From: Ignavibacteriales bacterium
Lineage (GTDB): Bacteria > Bacteroidota > Ignavibacteria > Ignavibacteriales > Ignavibacteriaceae
Reading direction: 5' to 3'
NCBI GenBank assembly: GCA_003538625.1
Contig: DPRR01000019.1
Span: forward strand, 151,504 to 215,503
DNA: 64,000 nt
Shown: positions 8,346 through 17,338 of the stretch, piece after piece
How positions within the stretch are numbered: the first letter of the stretch is position 1
How the letters are laid out: every line of letters begins with the position of its first letter
Notes under the pieces: generated by a model
What the model saw: only the letters and a program-made list of their open reading frames with translations
Told to the model about the DNA's origin: nothing
The model's database searches: none
Made by a program: the position numbers and the translations under genes

Positions 8346-10310
8346 ATGACTGAGTTTTTAATAATTCAAGATATTGTAGTCATCCTTCTGGTTTCTCTTC
8401 CAATCATCTTTCTATTCAAAAAAATTAATCTTCCCAGTATAGTCGGATTTCTGATCGCGGGAATGATAATTGGTCCATTCGGATTTAATCTCATAAAATC
8501 AGTTAATCAAATAAGTGTAATGGCAGAAATTGGTGTTATGATTTTAATGTTTACTATCGGTTTGGAATTTTCACTCTCCCAATTAATCAGAATAAAAAAG
8601 TTTCTTCTGGTAGCCGGCGGATTTCAACTTCTTATAACAATTTTACTAAGCATAATTATTTTTTCTCTTTTGGGTATTGAAATTAATCAGGCGATTTTTT
8701 TTTCATTGCTGGTTAGCCTGTCAAGCACTGCAATTGTTCTAAAAATTCTTTCTGATAAGGACGAATTAGAATCACCGCACGGAAAAATTTCAATCGGGAT
8801 TTTAATTTTTCAGGATCTTGCCATAGTGCCTATGTTTCTTATGCTTCCGATATTAAGCGGATTTGGAACCTTAGGCGCTGGAGATATAGCTCTAAAACTA
8901 ATCATTGCGTTTGGTGTGCTGGCAGGATTACTTTTTCTTGCAAGATTTTTAATGCCGCTTATTGTATATCAAATTGCAAACATGAGATCGCGGGAAGCGT
9001 TTACAATCGGTGTTATTCTTTTATTACTTGGTACAGCTTATATCACACATTTATTCGGATTGTCATTTGCACTCGGAGCTTTTATTGCCGGATTAATTTT
9101 ATCCGAGACTGAATATAATCATCAGGTTGTCTCCGATATACTGCCTTTCCGTGATGCTTTTAATAGTATTTTTTTCGTTTCAATCGGGTTATTGCTCAAC
9201 CTTCAGTTTGTATTAAACAATGTACTGATGATAAGTGCATTGACACTCGGAATTTTATTTTTAAAATCTTTAGTTGTTGTTGCAATAGTTTATTTTATGA
9301 AATATCCTTTACGAATTGGCGTTCTTACAGGGTTAGGTTTAGCGCAGATCGGTGAATTTTCTTTTGTGCTTGCTCAGGCTGGATTAAACTTTAAACTTTT
9401 TACAAATGATTTTTATAATAGTTTTCTTTCAACCACCATTTTTTCAATGATACTGACACCGTTATTAATCAAGTTTTCTCCTTTCATCGCAGGTAAATCT
9501 TCTGTATTCGAAAAAAATAAAAAGCACAATGCAAATTATCTTGAAGAACTGCATGCTCATGTTATCATTGCCGGGTTTGGGTTAAACGGAAGTAATCTTG
9601 CAAGAGTTTTAAAGGAAACGGGAATTAAATATGTTGTAACAGAACTTAATCCGGATACGGTTAAAAGAGAAAAAGCAAGGGGTGAAAAAATAATTTATGG
9701 GGATATCAGTAAAGAAGAAGTTTTAAAAGCTGTAAATATTGATAAAGCCAATACAATTGTTTATGCTATATCTGATCCAGCCGTTTCAAGAAGATCGTTA
9801 AAGCTTGCTAAAAAATTAAATCCCCGTATTTATGCCCTGGTAAGAACAAGATTTATAACAGAAGTAGACGAATTAAAAAAACTTGGCGCCGATGATGTTA
9901 TTCCCGAAGAGTTTGAAACCGCATTACAGATATTCCGAAAAGTTTTGGAACGATATCACATCCCGTTAAATGTAATTATGAAACAAACTACTCTTCTTCG
10001 TGAAGAATCCTACAGCTTTTTACGAAAAGAAGGCGGAGATATCAGTTCATTCACGCATCTTGATGAAATCCTTGCTCAAGGACTTACGGAAACATATTAT
10101 GTTAATGAAGACAATTCACACATTAATAAATCCCTTAAGGAATTAGATATACGTGCAAAAACAGATGCAACGATAATTGCGATTGTTAGAGACGGCAAAA
10201 CAATTTCAAATGTATCTGCACAAGAAATAATAAAATCAGCCGATACTCTTGTAATTTACGGCACTCATCTTTCTGTTGATAAAGCGATTGATTTGCTGGA
10301 TGCAAAATAA
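8346..10310 (+). CDS. CPA2-family cation:proton antiporter with RCK domains (KefB/KefC-like)
   Basis: This 654-residue inner-membrane protein exchanges K+ or Na+ for H+ by family analogy. The first ~385 residues are about a dozen hydrophobic helices typical of the Na_H_Exchanger fold (IVGFLIAGMIIGPFGFNLI near the start, FGLSFALGAFIAGLILSET in the middle). A Rossmann nucleotide-binding RCK_N/TrkA_N domain begins near residue 404 (HVIIAGFGLNGSNLARVL). A TrkA_C domain occupies ~580-652 (INKSLKELDIRAKTDATIIAI). This order matches the KefB/KefC/YbaL architecture at normal length. Gating by NAD(H) or another ligand through RCK is family knowledge; the transported ion cannot be read from the sequence. 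Confidence 0.93.
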   Translation: MTEFLIIQDIVVILLVSLPIIFLFKKINLPSIVGFLIAGMIIGPFGFNLIKSVNQISVMAEIGVMILMFTIGLEFSLSQLIRIKKFLLVAGGFQLLITILLSIIIFSLLGIEINQAIFFSLLVSLSSTAIVLKILSDKDELESPHGKISIGILIFQDLAIVPMFLMLPILSGFGTLGAGDIALKLIIAFGVLAGLLFLARFLMPLIVYQIANMRSREAFTIGVILLLLGTAYITHLFGLSFALGAFIAGLILSETEYNHQVVSDILPFRDAFNSIFFVSIGLLLNLQFVLNNVLMISALTLGILFLKSLVVVAIVYFMKYPLRIGVLTGLGLAQIGEFSFVLAQAGLNFKLFTNDFYNSFLSTTIFSMILTPLLIKFSPFIAGKSSVFEKNKKHNANYLEELHAHVIIAGFGLNGSNLARVLKETGIKYVVTELNPDTVKREKARGEKIIYGDISKEEVLKAVNIDKANTIVYAISDPAVSRRSLKLAKKLNPRIYALVRTRFITEVDELKKLGADDVIPEEFETALQIFRKVLERYHIPLNVIMKQTTLLREESYSFLRKEGGDISSFTHLDEILAQGLTETYYVNEDNSHINKSLKELDIRAKTDATIIAIVRDGKTISNVSAQEIIKSADTLVIYGTHLSVDKAIDLLDAK

Positions 10311-10395
10311 GATACTACCTGCTGTTTCCTTTCTCCTTTAATCATCAATATTAACCGATTGAGCAGAATGATTTTAATACGCAGTAACTAAAAAG

Positions 10396-10403
10396 TACTT
10401 TTG
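10396..10403 (+). promoter_or_regulatory. Candidate Bacteroidota-type -7 box
   Basis: TACTTTTG fits the Bacteroides-type -7 consensus TAnnTTTG and lies 35 bases before the TSGGD-repeat gene start. No convincing -33 TTTG was found at the usual distance, so this is tentative. Confidence 0.28.
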
Positions 10404-10438
10404 TGTGTCTAATAGATAAAATATTACAGGAGATTTAA

Positions 10439-11242
10439 ATGAAATTGCTTACTAAGTGTTTATTAGCTGCAGCTTTGATATTTGCATTATCATTCAACTA
10501 TGTTTTCGCTTCCTCAAGTCATAACGATAAAAAAGTAATCCACGAAAAAATTTTTCAAATATCTTCGGGTAAAAAATTAAATGTTTCCGCTGATGGCGGC
10601 GATATTATCTGTTCCGTGTGGGATAAATCCGAAGTGTATGTTAAAGTAATTGGTACCGATGATACTGCAGATAAATATGATTTTACATTTAACTCAAACT
10701 CTGATGAAGTAACAGTTAAGGCAGATAGAAAAGGAGGCTGGAACTGGTTTTCAAATATCAGTCTTAGGTTTGAAATAAAAGTACCCGTGAATTTTAACAT
10801 CAATGCTAACACCTCAGGCGGTGATATAAAGGTTGGCGGAGTTAACGGAGGTATTTATTTAAAAACTTCCGGTGGTGATATTTGGGGCGACAGGTTTGAA
10901 GGAAATTTTTATGCACAAACTTCAGGTGGTGATATAAATCTTTTCTGCAGCAATGCAAAGATAGAAGCAAAAACTTCCGGTGGCGATATTGAACTTGAAT
11001 ATACAGGAATTAATAAAGGCATAGAATTAAATACCAGCGGCGGTGATATAGACATAAAAGTACCGGCTGATTTTGATGCGAAAGCAGAATTAAAAACTTC
11101 CGGCGGAGATGTTGATTGTAATTTAACATTAAACAATGTTACCAAACTTAGTGAAACTAAAATTGATGCAAATATTAATAAAGGAGGCAAGCCTTTGATT
11201 GCAGTAACTTCCGGTGGTGATATTACTGTTCTTAAAAAGTAG
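10439..11242 (+). CDS. DUF4097-like exported beta-strand repeat protein
   Basis: This 267-residue protein has a signal peptide (MKLLTKCLLAAALIFALSF) and an AGGAG-type ribosome binding site just upstream. The mature part carries the motif TSGGD seven times (NTSGGDI, KTSGGDI, QTSGGDI, KTSGGDI, NTSGGDI, KTSGGDV, VTSGGDI), mostly at 18-20 residue steps, plus a related ADGGDII near the N terminus. Such regular Gly-Asp turns fit a beta-solenoid, one strand pair per repeat, as in DUF4097 (putative adhesin) proteins. Cell location is periplasm or surface. Function is unknown; in some bacteria DUF4097 proteins lie beside anti-sigma factor genes, but none is seen here. Confidence 0.82.
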   Translation: MKLLTKCLLAAALIFALSFNYVFASSSHNDKKVIHEKIFQISSGKKLNVSADGGDIICSVWDKSEVYVKVIGTDDTADKYDFTFNSNSDEVTVKADRKGGWNWFSNISLRFEIKVPVNFNINANTSGGDIKVGGVNGGIYLKTSGGDIWGDRFEGNFYAQTSGGDINLFCSNAKIEAKTSGGDIELEYTGINKGIELNTSGGDIDIKVPADFDAKAELKTSGGDVDCNLTLNNVTKLSETKIDANINKGGKPLIAVTSGGDITVLKK

Positions 11243-11265
11243 ATTTTGTTTCATCTCATCTCCCT

Positions 11266-11292
11266 AAGCGCATCATCTGGTGCGCTTTTTTT
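11266..11292 (+). terminator. Rho-independent terminator of the DUF4097-like gene
   Basis: AAGCGCA (11266-11272) pairs with TGCGCTT (11281-11287) over an 8-base loop and is followed by a run of T. It lies 24 bases after the stop codon. Confidence 0.88.
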
Positions 11293-11310
11293 ATTTGTCA
11301 CCCCATTCTT

Positions 11311-11375
11311 GTCACCCTGAACTAGTTTCAGGGTCTTCTGAAAAATTAAAGATGCTGAAACAAGTTCAGCATGAC
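11311..11375. repeat. Intergenic inverted-repeat element (GTCACCC...ATGAC type)
   Basis: The element begins GTCACCCTGAA and ends TTCAGCATGAC. Inside are two short hairpins (CCTGAACTAGTTTCAGG and GCTGAAACAAGTTCAGC). It belongs with the other intergenic elements ending in GTCAT/ATGAC in this window. Confidence 0.6.
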
Positions 11376-11444
11376 TGAACAAAACGTTTGACATTAACCC
11401 AACTCTTTTGAATTTTGACTTTAGAATTTTGAATTAAAAGGAAA

Positions 11445-11903
11445 ATGTCTAAAAAATTTATCTACAAATACTTAAGTGAAGAAGATTTAAAATCAATCTC
11501 TGTAAAGATTAGTGAGATTGAAAAAACTACTTCCGGTGAACTTGTAATTACAATTAAAGAAAAACGCGGATGGTTTGAAAAGACTAAATCTGTCCGCACG
11601 CTTGCAGAAAAAGAATTTGTTGATGCAAAGATTGGTAAAACCAAAGGTTCAACCGGAATTTTAATCTTTATGCTTTTTAATGCAAAAGAGTTTTGCATTC
11701 TCGCTGATAAAAAGATTAATGAACTTGTAGAGCAATCTGTATGGGATGAAATATCAAACATTATGAGTTTGGACTTTAAACAAGAAAATTTCTGTAAAGG
11801 AATATTAAACGCAGTTGAGCAAGCAGGAAAAATTCTTTCCACTCACTTCCCCATTCAGCCAGGTGATGTTAATGAGCTTTCTAATGAAGTGATAATAAAG
11901 TAA
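11445..11903 (+). CDS. TPM-domain protein
   Basis: This 152-residue protein matches the TPM fold (PF04536): KISEIEKTTSGELVITIKEK is the usual opening strand-helix, followed by GSTGILIFMLFNAKEFCILADKKI. TPM domains in plants and bacteria are linked to photosystem II repair, phosphatase-like activity or membrane protein quality control. There is no signal peptide or C-terminal membrane anchor here, so this one is apparently cytosolic. It stands alone between a terminator and a convergent gene. Its specific role is unknown. Confidence 0.82.
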   Translation: MSKKFIYKYLSEEDLKSISVKISEIEKTTSGELVITIKEKRGWFEKTKSVRTLAEKEFVDAKIGKTKGSTGILIFMLFNAKEFCILADKKINELVEQSVWDEISNIMSLDFKQENFCKGILNAVEQAGKILSTHFPIQPGDVNELSNEVIIK

Positions 11904-11971
11904 ATCTGTTACGAGATGTTGTTAAACTGAAGGGTGTTGCATAGATTAAAGAAAGTTTGTTGTTAAGAATC

Positions 11972-12991
11972 CTATTCTTCAATCGGTTTTTTGAATAAGC
12001 CAAATGGTGTAGATATAAATCCGGAAGTTGTTAATTGAGTAAACATTTTTGTATCCCTATTGTATTGGTAAATGTTCTCGTTTTCTGGTACAAGTGAATG
12101 AAAACAGAAATACACATTACTGTTTTCTAAAATTACATCACTGATTTGACTAATTAAAAAATCATTGGTTTCTGCCGTATAAAGAGAAAACAACTTATCT
12201 ATTTTATTTTCTCTGACGTTATAATGATATAAAAAAATACTTGTTGATTCTTCGCGTCCAACAAAGAATAATCCCTTATTAGGCAGGAAATAATCAATTA
12301 CGGGAATTGTAAACTTAACTGTGTCTTTACTTTCGGAAACAATCGATAAACTATTTTCCAATTCCTTACTTTCTTTTATAACAACCGTATTACCTTCAAT
12401 ATATATTATTTGCTCAGCCGGTTTATTAATAAAAAAAGAAATTAAAAAATCTTTTGAGTTAAAATTAAACACCCTTATAATAGTGCCCTTTGTCTCCTTT
12501 TCTAATAGATAAATATTGTTATCGTAAGTTCTAAATTCTTTATTGCTTTCATACAACAAATCAAATTCCTTATTGCTATCAGATTTCAAGTTGAATACAT
12601 TAACATAGTTATCAAAATAACTAATAACCAAATTATCGTCATTGAAGAAAAGTTCCGGAAAATTTTTTACTTTTTCTAAGAGCAAAATCTTATCCTCTTG
12701 AAAGGAATAGACCACTACAGTATTCACTATTTGATTAGATCCAAAAAAATCAACAATCTCACGCGATTTCATATTCTCGATATTATCCGCTAATGAATTA
12801 TAAATTACAAATCCTGCAAGATATTTACCTTCAGCAGAAACGACCCCATTAAACACCTTAAAATTTTCGTTATTTATTTTCAATTCAACTACTTTATCAT
12901 CAACAATCGTATTGTAATTTTTTTGATAAAAAAAGTGCTGAGCAAATATTTGATACTCGAACAAAACAAGGAATAGAATTAATGCTTTCAT
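11972..12991 (-). CDS. Exported protein of unknown function, beta-propeller-like
   Basis: This 339-residue protein has a short signal peptide (MKALILFLVLFEYQIFAQ). The mature part is dominated by short hydrophobic beta strands separated by polar turns (for example SYFDNYVNVFNLKSDSNKEF), resembling a seven-bladed propeller without a recognisable WD or Kelch signature. It follows the neighbouring lipoprotein gene by only two bases on the same strand, so the pair is almost certainly one operon and may act together at the cell envelope. I do not recognise the family. Confidence 0.7.
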   Translation of the reverse strand: MKALILFLVLFEYQIFAQHFFYQKNYNTIVDDKVVELKINNENFKVFNGVVSAEGKYLAGFVIYNSLADNIENMKSREIVDFFGSNQIVNTVVVYSFQEDKILLLEKVKNFPELFFNDDNLVISYFDNYVNVFNLKSDSNKEFDLLYESNKEFRTYDNNIYLLEKETKGTIIRVFNFNSKDFLISFFINKPAEQIIYIEGNTVVIKESKELENSLSIVSESKDTVKFTIPVIDYFLPNKGLFFVGREESTSIFLYHYNVRENKIDKLFSLYTAETNDFLISQISDVILENSNVYFCFHSLVPENENIYQYNRDTKMFTQLTTSGFISTPFGLFKKPIEE

Positions 12992-12993
12992 TT

Positions 12994-14334
12994 TTAATTC
13001 CTCCTTCCAATTGCAATTATAGCTTTGTAAAGAAAAGTGTTTTCCATTTTATCACCTACAGATACTATTGTGTTATCGTTGATATCTACACTTGAAAGAA
13101 ATGTCAAATTATTTAATAACTCAGAATAAATTTTCCAACTATAACCATTATAGTGAAGGACGCTTGAATTGTTACCAGCAGTTACAATATTATTAGCGGC
13201 CGTCCCTCTTATTCTTGCAGTTCCCCCATTAAGTTCATCATTAAAAGGATATATTTCTTTTCCATCACCGCTTGTGTTACTTGAGCTTCGATATGCATTA
13301 ATGGGTGTAGTTAAATAAATAAAACTTCTACTGTTCGTCCAAATGCTCTCAATTCCCCCCGATATCTTACCGGATTGGATTTGCCAGGGAAAACTGTCTT
13401 CAAAAACTTTTTTTATCTGACCTGATTCAATTTTGTACAGAACTGATTTGTGAAGCTCTGTTTTACCTGAAATCCAAACAATACTGCCATCTTTTGTGCC
13501 ATATACATCCTTTAAATCCACATCTGTTCCACTTTCAATCTTTGACCAATTGTTGCCATTGTAATGAGCAATACTGCCATTTTCCCCAACGAAGTAAGCA
13601 TTATTTGGACTTGTACCCCAACCTTTAGATAAAGACAAATTAGGGTCAATCGTTGTTCTAACATCATACATAATCCAGGCTGTTCCATCACCGTGTATTG
13701 GTAAACTACCAACCATCCAGATATCTATTGGAGAAAAAGCAAATATCCCACTTATGGGTATAGTGATTATATTGCCTCGAAATAATGTTTTTACTTTTTT
13801 TAATTCCCAGCTTTGCCCATCCCAATGAATTGCGTTATATGCATTTGGGTCAGGATTACCAAGTGAATCATTCATATAAATCTCACCCACTGCCCAGATA
13901 TCATTTTCGTTTATTATCGCTACATCATAAAGTGTACTGTTGCTGTGTTGCCCAAATTCAAAAGTTTGCCAGGTAAAGTTGTGGCTGGTGGTGTCTAAGG
14001 TTGTAAATGTAACGGGATTGCTTTTTACTTCTTTGCCGTCTTCGTAAGTAACAGCATCAAATTTGTATGAAGTATTCGGCTGCAGGCTATCAAAATAGAA
14101 TAGTGAATCTGATTGCCCAATTCTTATTGTTTTTATTATTTCATCGTTCTTTTTTATATAGATATCTGCTGTCTTATCATTGCTGCCAATCTGCACTTCA
14201 ATCCAGGCTTCTGTGCAGGAATAATCCTGCAAATCCAAACCCAGTGCTGCCTGGGAATAATCATAGCCTTCATTGCAGGATAACGAAAGAAACAAAACAA
14301 CTAATACCAGAAACGAAACCAGAACAAACTTCAT
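12994..14334 (-). CDS. Lipoprotein with Fn3-like domain and propeller-like repeats
   Basis: This 446-residue protein has a signal peptide ending in a lipobox (LSLSC), so it is probably lipid-anchored. Residues ~35-115 resemble a fibronectin type III domain (PNTSYKFDAVTYEDGKE, then NPVTFTTL). The rest carries repeats like DIWAVGEIYM, AIHWDGQSWELKKV, IAHYNGNNWSKIESGT and VLHYNGYSWKIY, the pattern of sorted beta-propeller blades seen in exported Ignavibacteria and Bacteroidota proteins. It is the first gene of a two-gene operon with the downstream exported protein. Function is unknown; a surface binding role is inferred. Confidence 0.78.
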   Translation of the reverse strand: MKFVLVSFLVLVVLFLSLSCNEGYDYSQAALGLDLQDYSCTEAWIEVQIGSNDKTADIYIKKNDEIIKTIRIGQSDSLFYFDSLQPNTSYKFDAVTYEDGKEVKSNPVTFTTLDTTSHNFTWQTFEFGQHSNSTLYDVAIINENDIWAVGEIYMNDSLGNPDPNAYNAIHWDGQSWELKKVKTLFRGNIITIPISGIFAFSPIDIWMVGSLPIHGDGTAWIMYDVRTTIDPNLSLSKGWGTSPNNAYFVGENGSIAHYNGNNWSKIESGTDVDLKDVYGTKDGSIVWISGKTELHKSVLYKIESGQIKKVFEDSFPWQIQSGKISGGIESIWTNSRSFIYLTTPINAYRSSSNTSGDGKEIYPFNDELNGGTARIRGTAANNIVTAGNNSSVLHYNGYSWKIYSELLNNLTFLSSVDINDNTIVSVGDKMENTFLYKAIIAIGRRN

Positions 14335-14394
14335 AAAAACCCGTTGTTATAAAAATTAACAATGCAAGTTTAATAAAAGATTCTGAGTTTTGAA

Positions 14395-14460
14395 CCCCAC
14401 CTAACCTCCCCTTTCGTAAAGGGGAGGAATTTTAAACTCCCTTCCCTTTAAAGGACTGTG
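14395..14460. repeat. Intergenic repeat family B, copy 1
   Basis: The copy contains a perfect hairpin, CCTCCCCTTTCGTAAAGGGG followed by AGG, then AACTCCCTTCCCTTT. It closely resembles the copy at 15043-15148 on the other side of the broken DUF559 gene. Confidence 0.7.
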
Positions 14461-14474
14461 TAAAATTTGAGATT

Positions 14475-14546
14475 GTCACTTCGATCAAAAAGAGAAGTTC
14501 TAATCATTTGTTCAGATTTCTCAGCGGAATATTCCTTCGAAATGAC
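14475..14546. repeat. Inverted-repeat element (GTCACTTCGA...TCGAAATGAC)
   Basis: The ends are inverted copies of GTCA(C/T)TTCGA. The inner part resembles the element at 58125-58200 (both carry GAGAAAT/ATTTCTC-like arms). It overlaps the decayed 3' part of the DUF559 reading frame. Confidence 0.65.
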
Positions 14547-14589
14547 TTTTAGAGGATTATCACACAAACTTTTTAAAAAAGGAGAATTT

Positions 14590-14650
14590 AAACTCCCTCC
14601 CTTTGCGAAAGAGCCTGTCCCGAACTCGATTCGGGAGAGGGACGGGGAAG
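14590..14650. repeat. Intergenic repeat family B, copy 2
   Basis: Bases 14610-14641 are identical to 15102-15133 (32 bp), including the hairpin CCCGAACTCGATTCGGG. The preceding ACTCCCTCCCTTT is also shared. Confidence 0.85.
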
Positions 14651-15042
14651 GCTTTTGAAGCTCTTTTACTTTTTGAGTTATACTATTTATAACTTCATCA
14701 TTATCAGCAAAAACTTCTTCATTCCTAAATCTCAAAAACTCTATTCCGAGATTTTCAATATAGGTTTGCTTTTCTATATCATAATCTATTGCATCCTGAT
14801 TAATAAAATGTGAGTCGCCATCAATCTCAATTGCCAACCTTAATCTTGGACAGTAAAAATCTAACACAAAATATTCTATGCTAAACTGTCTTAAGAATCT
14901 TTCACTTTATATTTGTTTTCTTCTTAGGTAAGTCCAAACGATTTTTTCGGAAGCAGTTGTGTTTTTTCTGAGGATTCTACGTTTTTCTTTTTCTGTAAGC
15001 TTGTTAAAAAGTTGCGTCATAAGATTTTTCCTTCTTAATTCG

Positions 15043-15148
15043 AACCCCTCCTAGCCTCCCCCTCGTAAAGGGGAGGAACTCGAACTCCCTCCCTTTTAGA
15101 AAGAGCCTGTCCCGAACTCGATTCGGGAGAGGGTTGGGGTGGGTTAAA
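15043..15148. repeat. Intergenic repeat family B, copy 3
   Basis: This is the longest copy. It joins the CCTCCCC...GGGGAGG hairpin of copy 1 to the CCCGAACTCGATTCGGG hairpin of copy 2, and ends against the stop of the amidase gene. Confidence 0.85.
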
Positions 15149-15149
15149 C

Positions 15150-16679
15150 TCATTCATTCTGCATTTCAAGCTCATAACTATCGCGGTATTTTTTTATTCC
15201 GTTAAAAACATACTCAGCAAATTTTTGCTGGCCTTTAGAAGTGCTTAAATGTTTTGCATCATTAGTGTTGGAAAGAAATCCGCTTTCTATAAGTACACTT
15301 GGCATGGATGCCCCGACAAGAACATAAAATCCTGCCTGCTTAACTCCGCGTGAAGAAAGTGTTGGATGATTACTAAATTCTTTATGCAAATACTCGGCAA
15401 AACGCTCGGAGTATTTCATATAAGATGAGTGAGCCATACTAACCAGAATAAAATTTTCATCGGTTAGTTTTTCATAACGGTTGGGATTTTCTTCATACTT
15501 AATTACACTGTTTTCAAACTCGGCAATAGAAATTGCTTCTTTAGTTCTACCCGGACGAAGCAGGTAAACTTCAAACCCATTTGCAGTGCTTGGTTTTTTG
15601 GGTGTTGAGTTGCAATGAATTGAAATAAAAAGCTTACCGCTCTTTTCGTTTGCAATCTTACCCCGTTTGTAAAGATCTATAAACACATCCGTTTTACGCG
15701 TATAGACAACTTTAACATCTTTCATGTTTTCTTCAATAAGTTTGCCTAGCTTTAAAGCAATTGCAAGATTAATATCCTTTTCCTTTACACCGTTTACTCC
15801 TATTGCACCCGCATCCTGTCCACCGTGTCCTGCATCTATAACAATTACATCAAACTCCCATTTTTCTTTTAACTTGTTTGATGAACTGTTTTGAGTAAAC
15901 AGTTTATTATGAATGGTGATTTGAATATCATTACTTTTTTCAATATTCATCACTTCGTTTGTTGTGTATTCTTTGCTAACTGAAATATCAATGATGGCAT
16001 CAGCACCGACATTTTTCGCTTCAATTTTTTTTACAACTCCTGTTCCCCCGCTATACTTAACATTTTCAACATTCACATTAACTTTTCTAAAAATTAATGT
16101 AAGCACGCCATTTTTAAAGGCGCTGTGATAAGATGGAATCCGCTTATTGGATTTAATTGTAATCAGGGTTCCGTTGGCTTTTTCATCCAGAATAATTCCT
16201 GTAATATTAAAAGCACCCGGGGTTTCGGTTATTGCATCTTTATTCTTTCCGATAACAATTTTATTCGGGGCTTCAAAACTTAACTCTTTACCATAGGCAG
16301 CAGCAAGAGTTTTAAGGCTGTATTTAAGAGGCACATAAACTTTTTTGTTAATTAGATAAGTGGATGTTGGAAGTTGAATAATTAATTGTTTATCACCGTT
16401 TTTTTCATTTAATACTAAATATGGATTTCTTGCTGAGGCTTTAACAAAATAATTATCAAACTTAACTTCGATTTTCTGCGCATCTTCGTTGTAGTAATAA
16501 TTTACACCAACAGCATCTGCAAAATCTTTCAGTGAAAAATAAATTGTTCCTTCACGCACATAAGCCGGAATATTTTTCATCCCGGCATTTGTAACCACAA
16601 GAACATTATTTCCATCCTGCGCAAATGTTTGGTAAACAAAGAGTGATGTTATAAATACTAAAAGAAATAATTTCATCAT
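15150..16679 (-). CDS. N-acetylmuramoyl-L-alanine amidase with stalk and AMIN domains
   Basis: This 509-residue exported enzyme cleaves the amide bond between muramic acid and the stem peptide. A signal peptide (MMKLFLLVFITSLFVYQTFA) is followed by a copper-amine-oxidase-N-like 'stalk' domain (~25-135). An AMIN-like domain follows (~150-255), then the Amidase_3 catalytic domain (~277-505). Zinc ligands and catalytic residues are visible: His in VIVIDAGHGGQDAG, Glu in VKEKDIN, His in LFISIHCNS and Glu in LIESGFLSN. Length and order fit AmiC-type division amidases of this phylum. The next minus-strand gene upstream, a membrane methyltransferase, is nine bases away, so the two may share a transcript. 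Confidence 0.94.
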   Translation of the reverse strand: MMKLFLLVFITSLFVYQTFAQDGNNVLVVTNAGMKNIPAYVREGTIYFSLKDFADAVGVNYYYNEDAQKIEVKFDNYFVKASARNPYLVLNEKNGDKQLIIQLPTSTYLINKKVYVPLKYSLKTLAAAYGKELSFEAPNKIVIGKNKDAITETPGAFNITGIILDEKANGTLITIKSNKRIPSYHSAFKNGVLTLIFRKVNVNVENVKYSGGTGVVKKIEAKNVGADAIIDISVSKEYTTNEVMNIEKSNDIQITIHNKLFTQNSSSNKLKEKWEFDVIVIDAGHGGQDAGAIGVNGVKEKDINLAIALKLGKLIEENMKDVKVVYTRKTDVFIDLYKRGKIANEKSGKLFISIHCNSTPKKPSTANGFEVYLLRPGRTKEAISIAEFENSVIKYEENPNRYEKLTDENFILVSMAHSSYMKYSERFAEYLHKEFSNHPTLSSRGVKQAGFYVLVGASMPSVLIESGFLSNTNDAKHLSTSKGQQKFAEYVFNGIKKYRDSYELEMQNE

Positions 16680-16688
16680 TAAAAACTT

Positions 16689-17267
16689 TTATCCTACAAA
16701 TGGTAATATCATTCCGCTTTTCTTCCTGTACAATCTAAAATTTTCTCCAAAATGTTTCTCAAGCAGTTTATCTTCAAATGAAGCACGCAAGAATAAAAAT
16801 GGAATTTGAATAAGAGCCAATGGTGCAAGTATAAAACTTAGAGTAGCGGCAGCTCCGCCAAGATCCAATAAAATCTGTGAAAGATACTGCGGGTGCCGTA
16901 TAAACTTAAACGGACCATTTGTAATGAGCTGATGATTTTTTTTGATTGCGATATCCTGCGTGTAATTTTCACCCAAAGTTTTTGTTGCCCAAATCTGTAC
17001 CCAGGAAAATACCAGGTAGATTAACAATCCAATTATTCTTAATATCTGATACTCAGATGTATATTCAAATGTGCCGATTTGAAAAAGGCTTATGATTAAT
17101 AAAACCAATGTTATTGTTGATAATAATATTGGATACGTTTGAAGATAAGTTTTAGGTTTATCTTTAAAAACTCCGACTTTATCTTTTATACCTTTTTTAG
17201 CAGCTCCAATATTTGCGCCAAAAGTTGCGATGATATTTAGTCCGATGATAATATTAATTGGATCCAT
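16689..17267 (-). CDS. Isoprenylcysteine/phospholipid methyltransferase family membrane protein
   Basis: This 192-residue integral membrane protein has about five hydrophobic segments. The C-terminal half bears the ICMT/PEMT/DUF1295 signature: GPFKFIRHPQYLSQILLDLG followed by a hydrophobic pair and an acidic FEDKLLEKHFGENFRLYRK. The RHPxY and Glu motifs bind S-adenosylmethionine in this superfamily. Bacterial substrates are usually lipids or unknown small molecules, so the substrate cannot be assigned. It sits directly upstream of the cell-wall amidase in the same direction. Confidence 0.85.
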   Translation of the reverse strand: MDPINIIIGLNIIATFGANIGAAKKGIKDKVGVFKDKPKTYLQTYPILLSTITLVLLIISLFQIGTFEYTSEYQILRIIGLLIYLVFSWVQIWATKTLGENYTQDIAIKKNHQLITNGPFKFIRHPQYLSQILLDLGGAAATLSFILAPLALIQIPFLFLRASFEDKLLEKHFGENFRLYRKKSGMILPFVG

Positions 17268-17338
17268 TGTTATGTCGATTTTAGATTAAAAAATATGAAC
17301 AAATGTAGTTCAAAGATAGGTATTAATATTTTTTGACG

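Larger units (their letters stand above)
14448..15020 (-). pseudogene. DUF559 endonuclease-like gene broken by an in-frame stop
   Basis: From ATG 15020 the frame reads MTQLFNKLTEKEKRRILRKN and continues ATASEK-like to WTYLRRKQI. It then hits TAA at 14907-14909 and resumes in the same frame with SERFLRQFSIEYFVLDFYC, then LAIEIDGDSHF and IEFLRFRNEEVF. This is the standard DUF559 order (VSR-like PD-(D/E)XK nuclease fold), with the Glu-Ile-Asp-Gly core intact. One stop therefore separates the N-terminal ~37 codons from the rest. The 3' end runs into repeat DNA rather than a normal C terminus. Restart at a GTG (14867) would lack the N-terminal helix. Similar repeats on both sides suggest a mobile or repeat-associated cassette. 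A sequencing error is the main alternative. Confidence 0.8.

Noticed and set aside
11462..11842. Minus-strand 126-codon frame opposite the TPM gene
   Set aside because: The TPM domain on the plus strand is clear, and the antisense frame has no motif.
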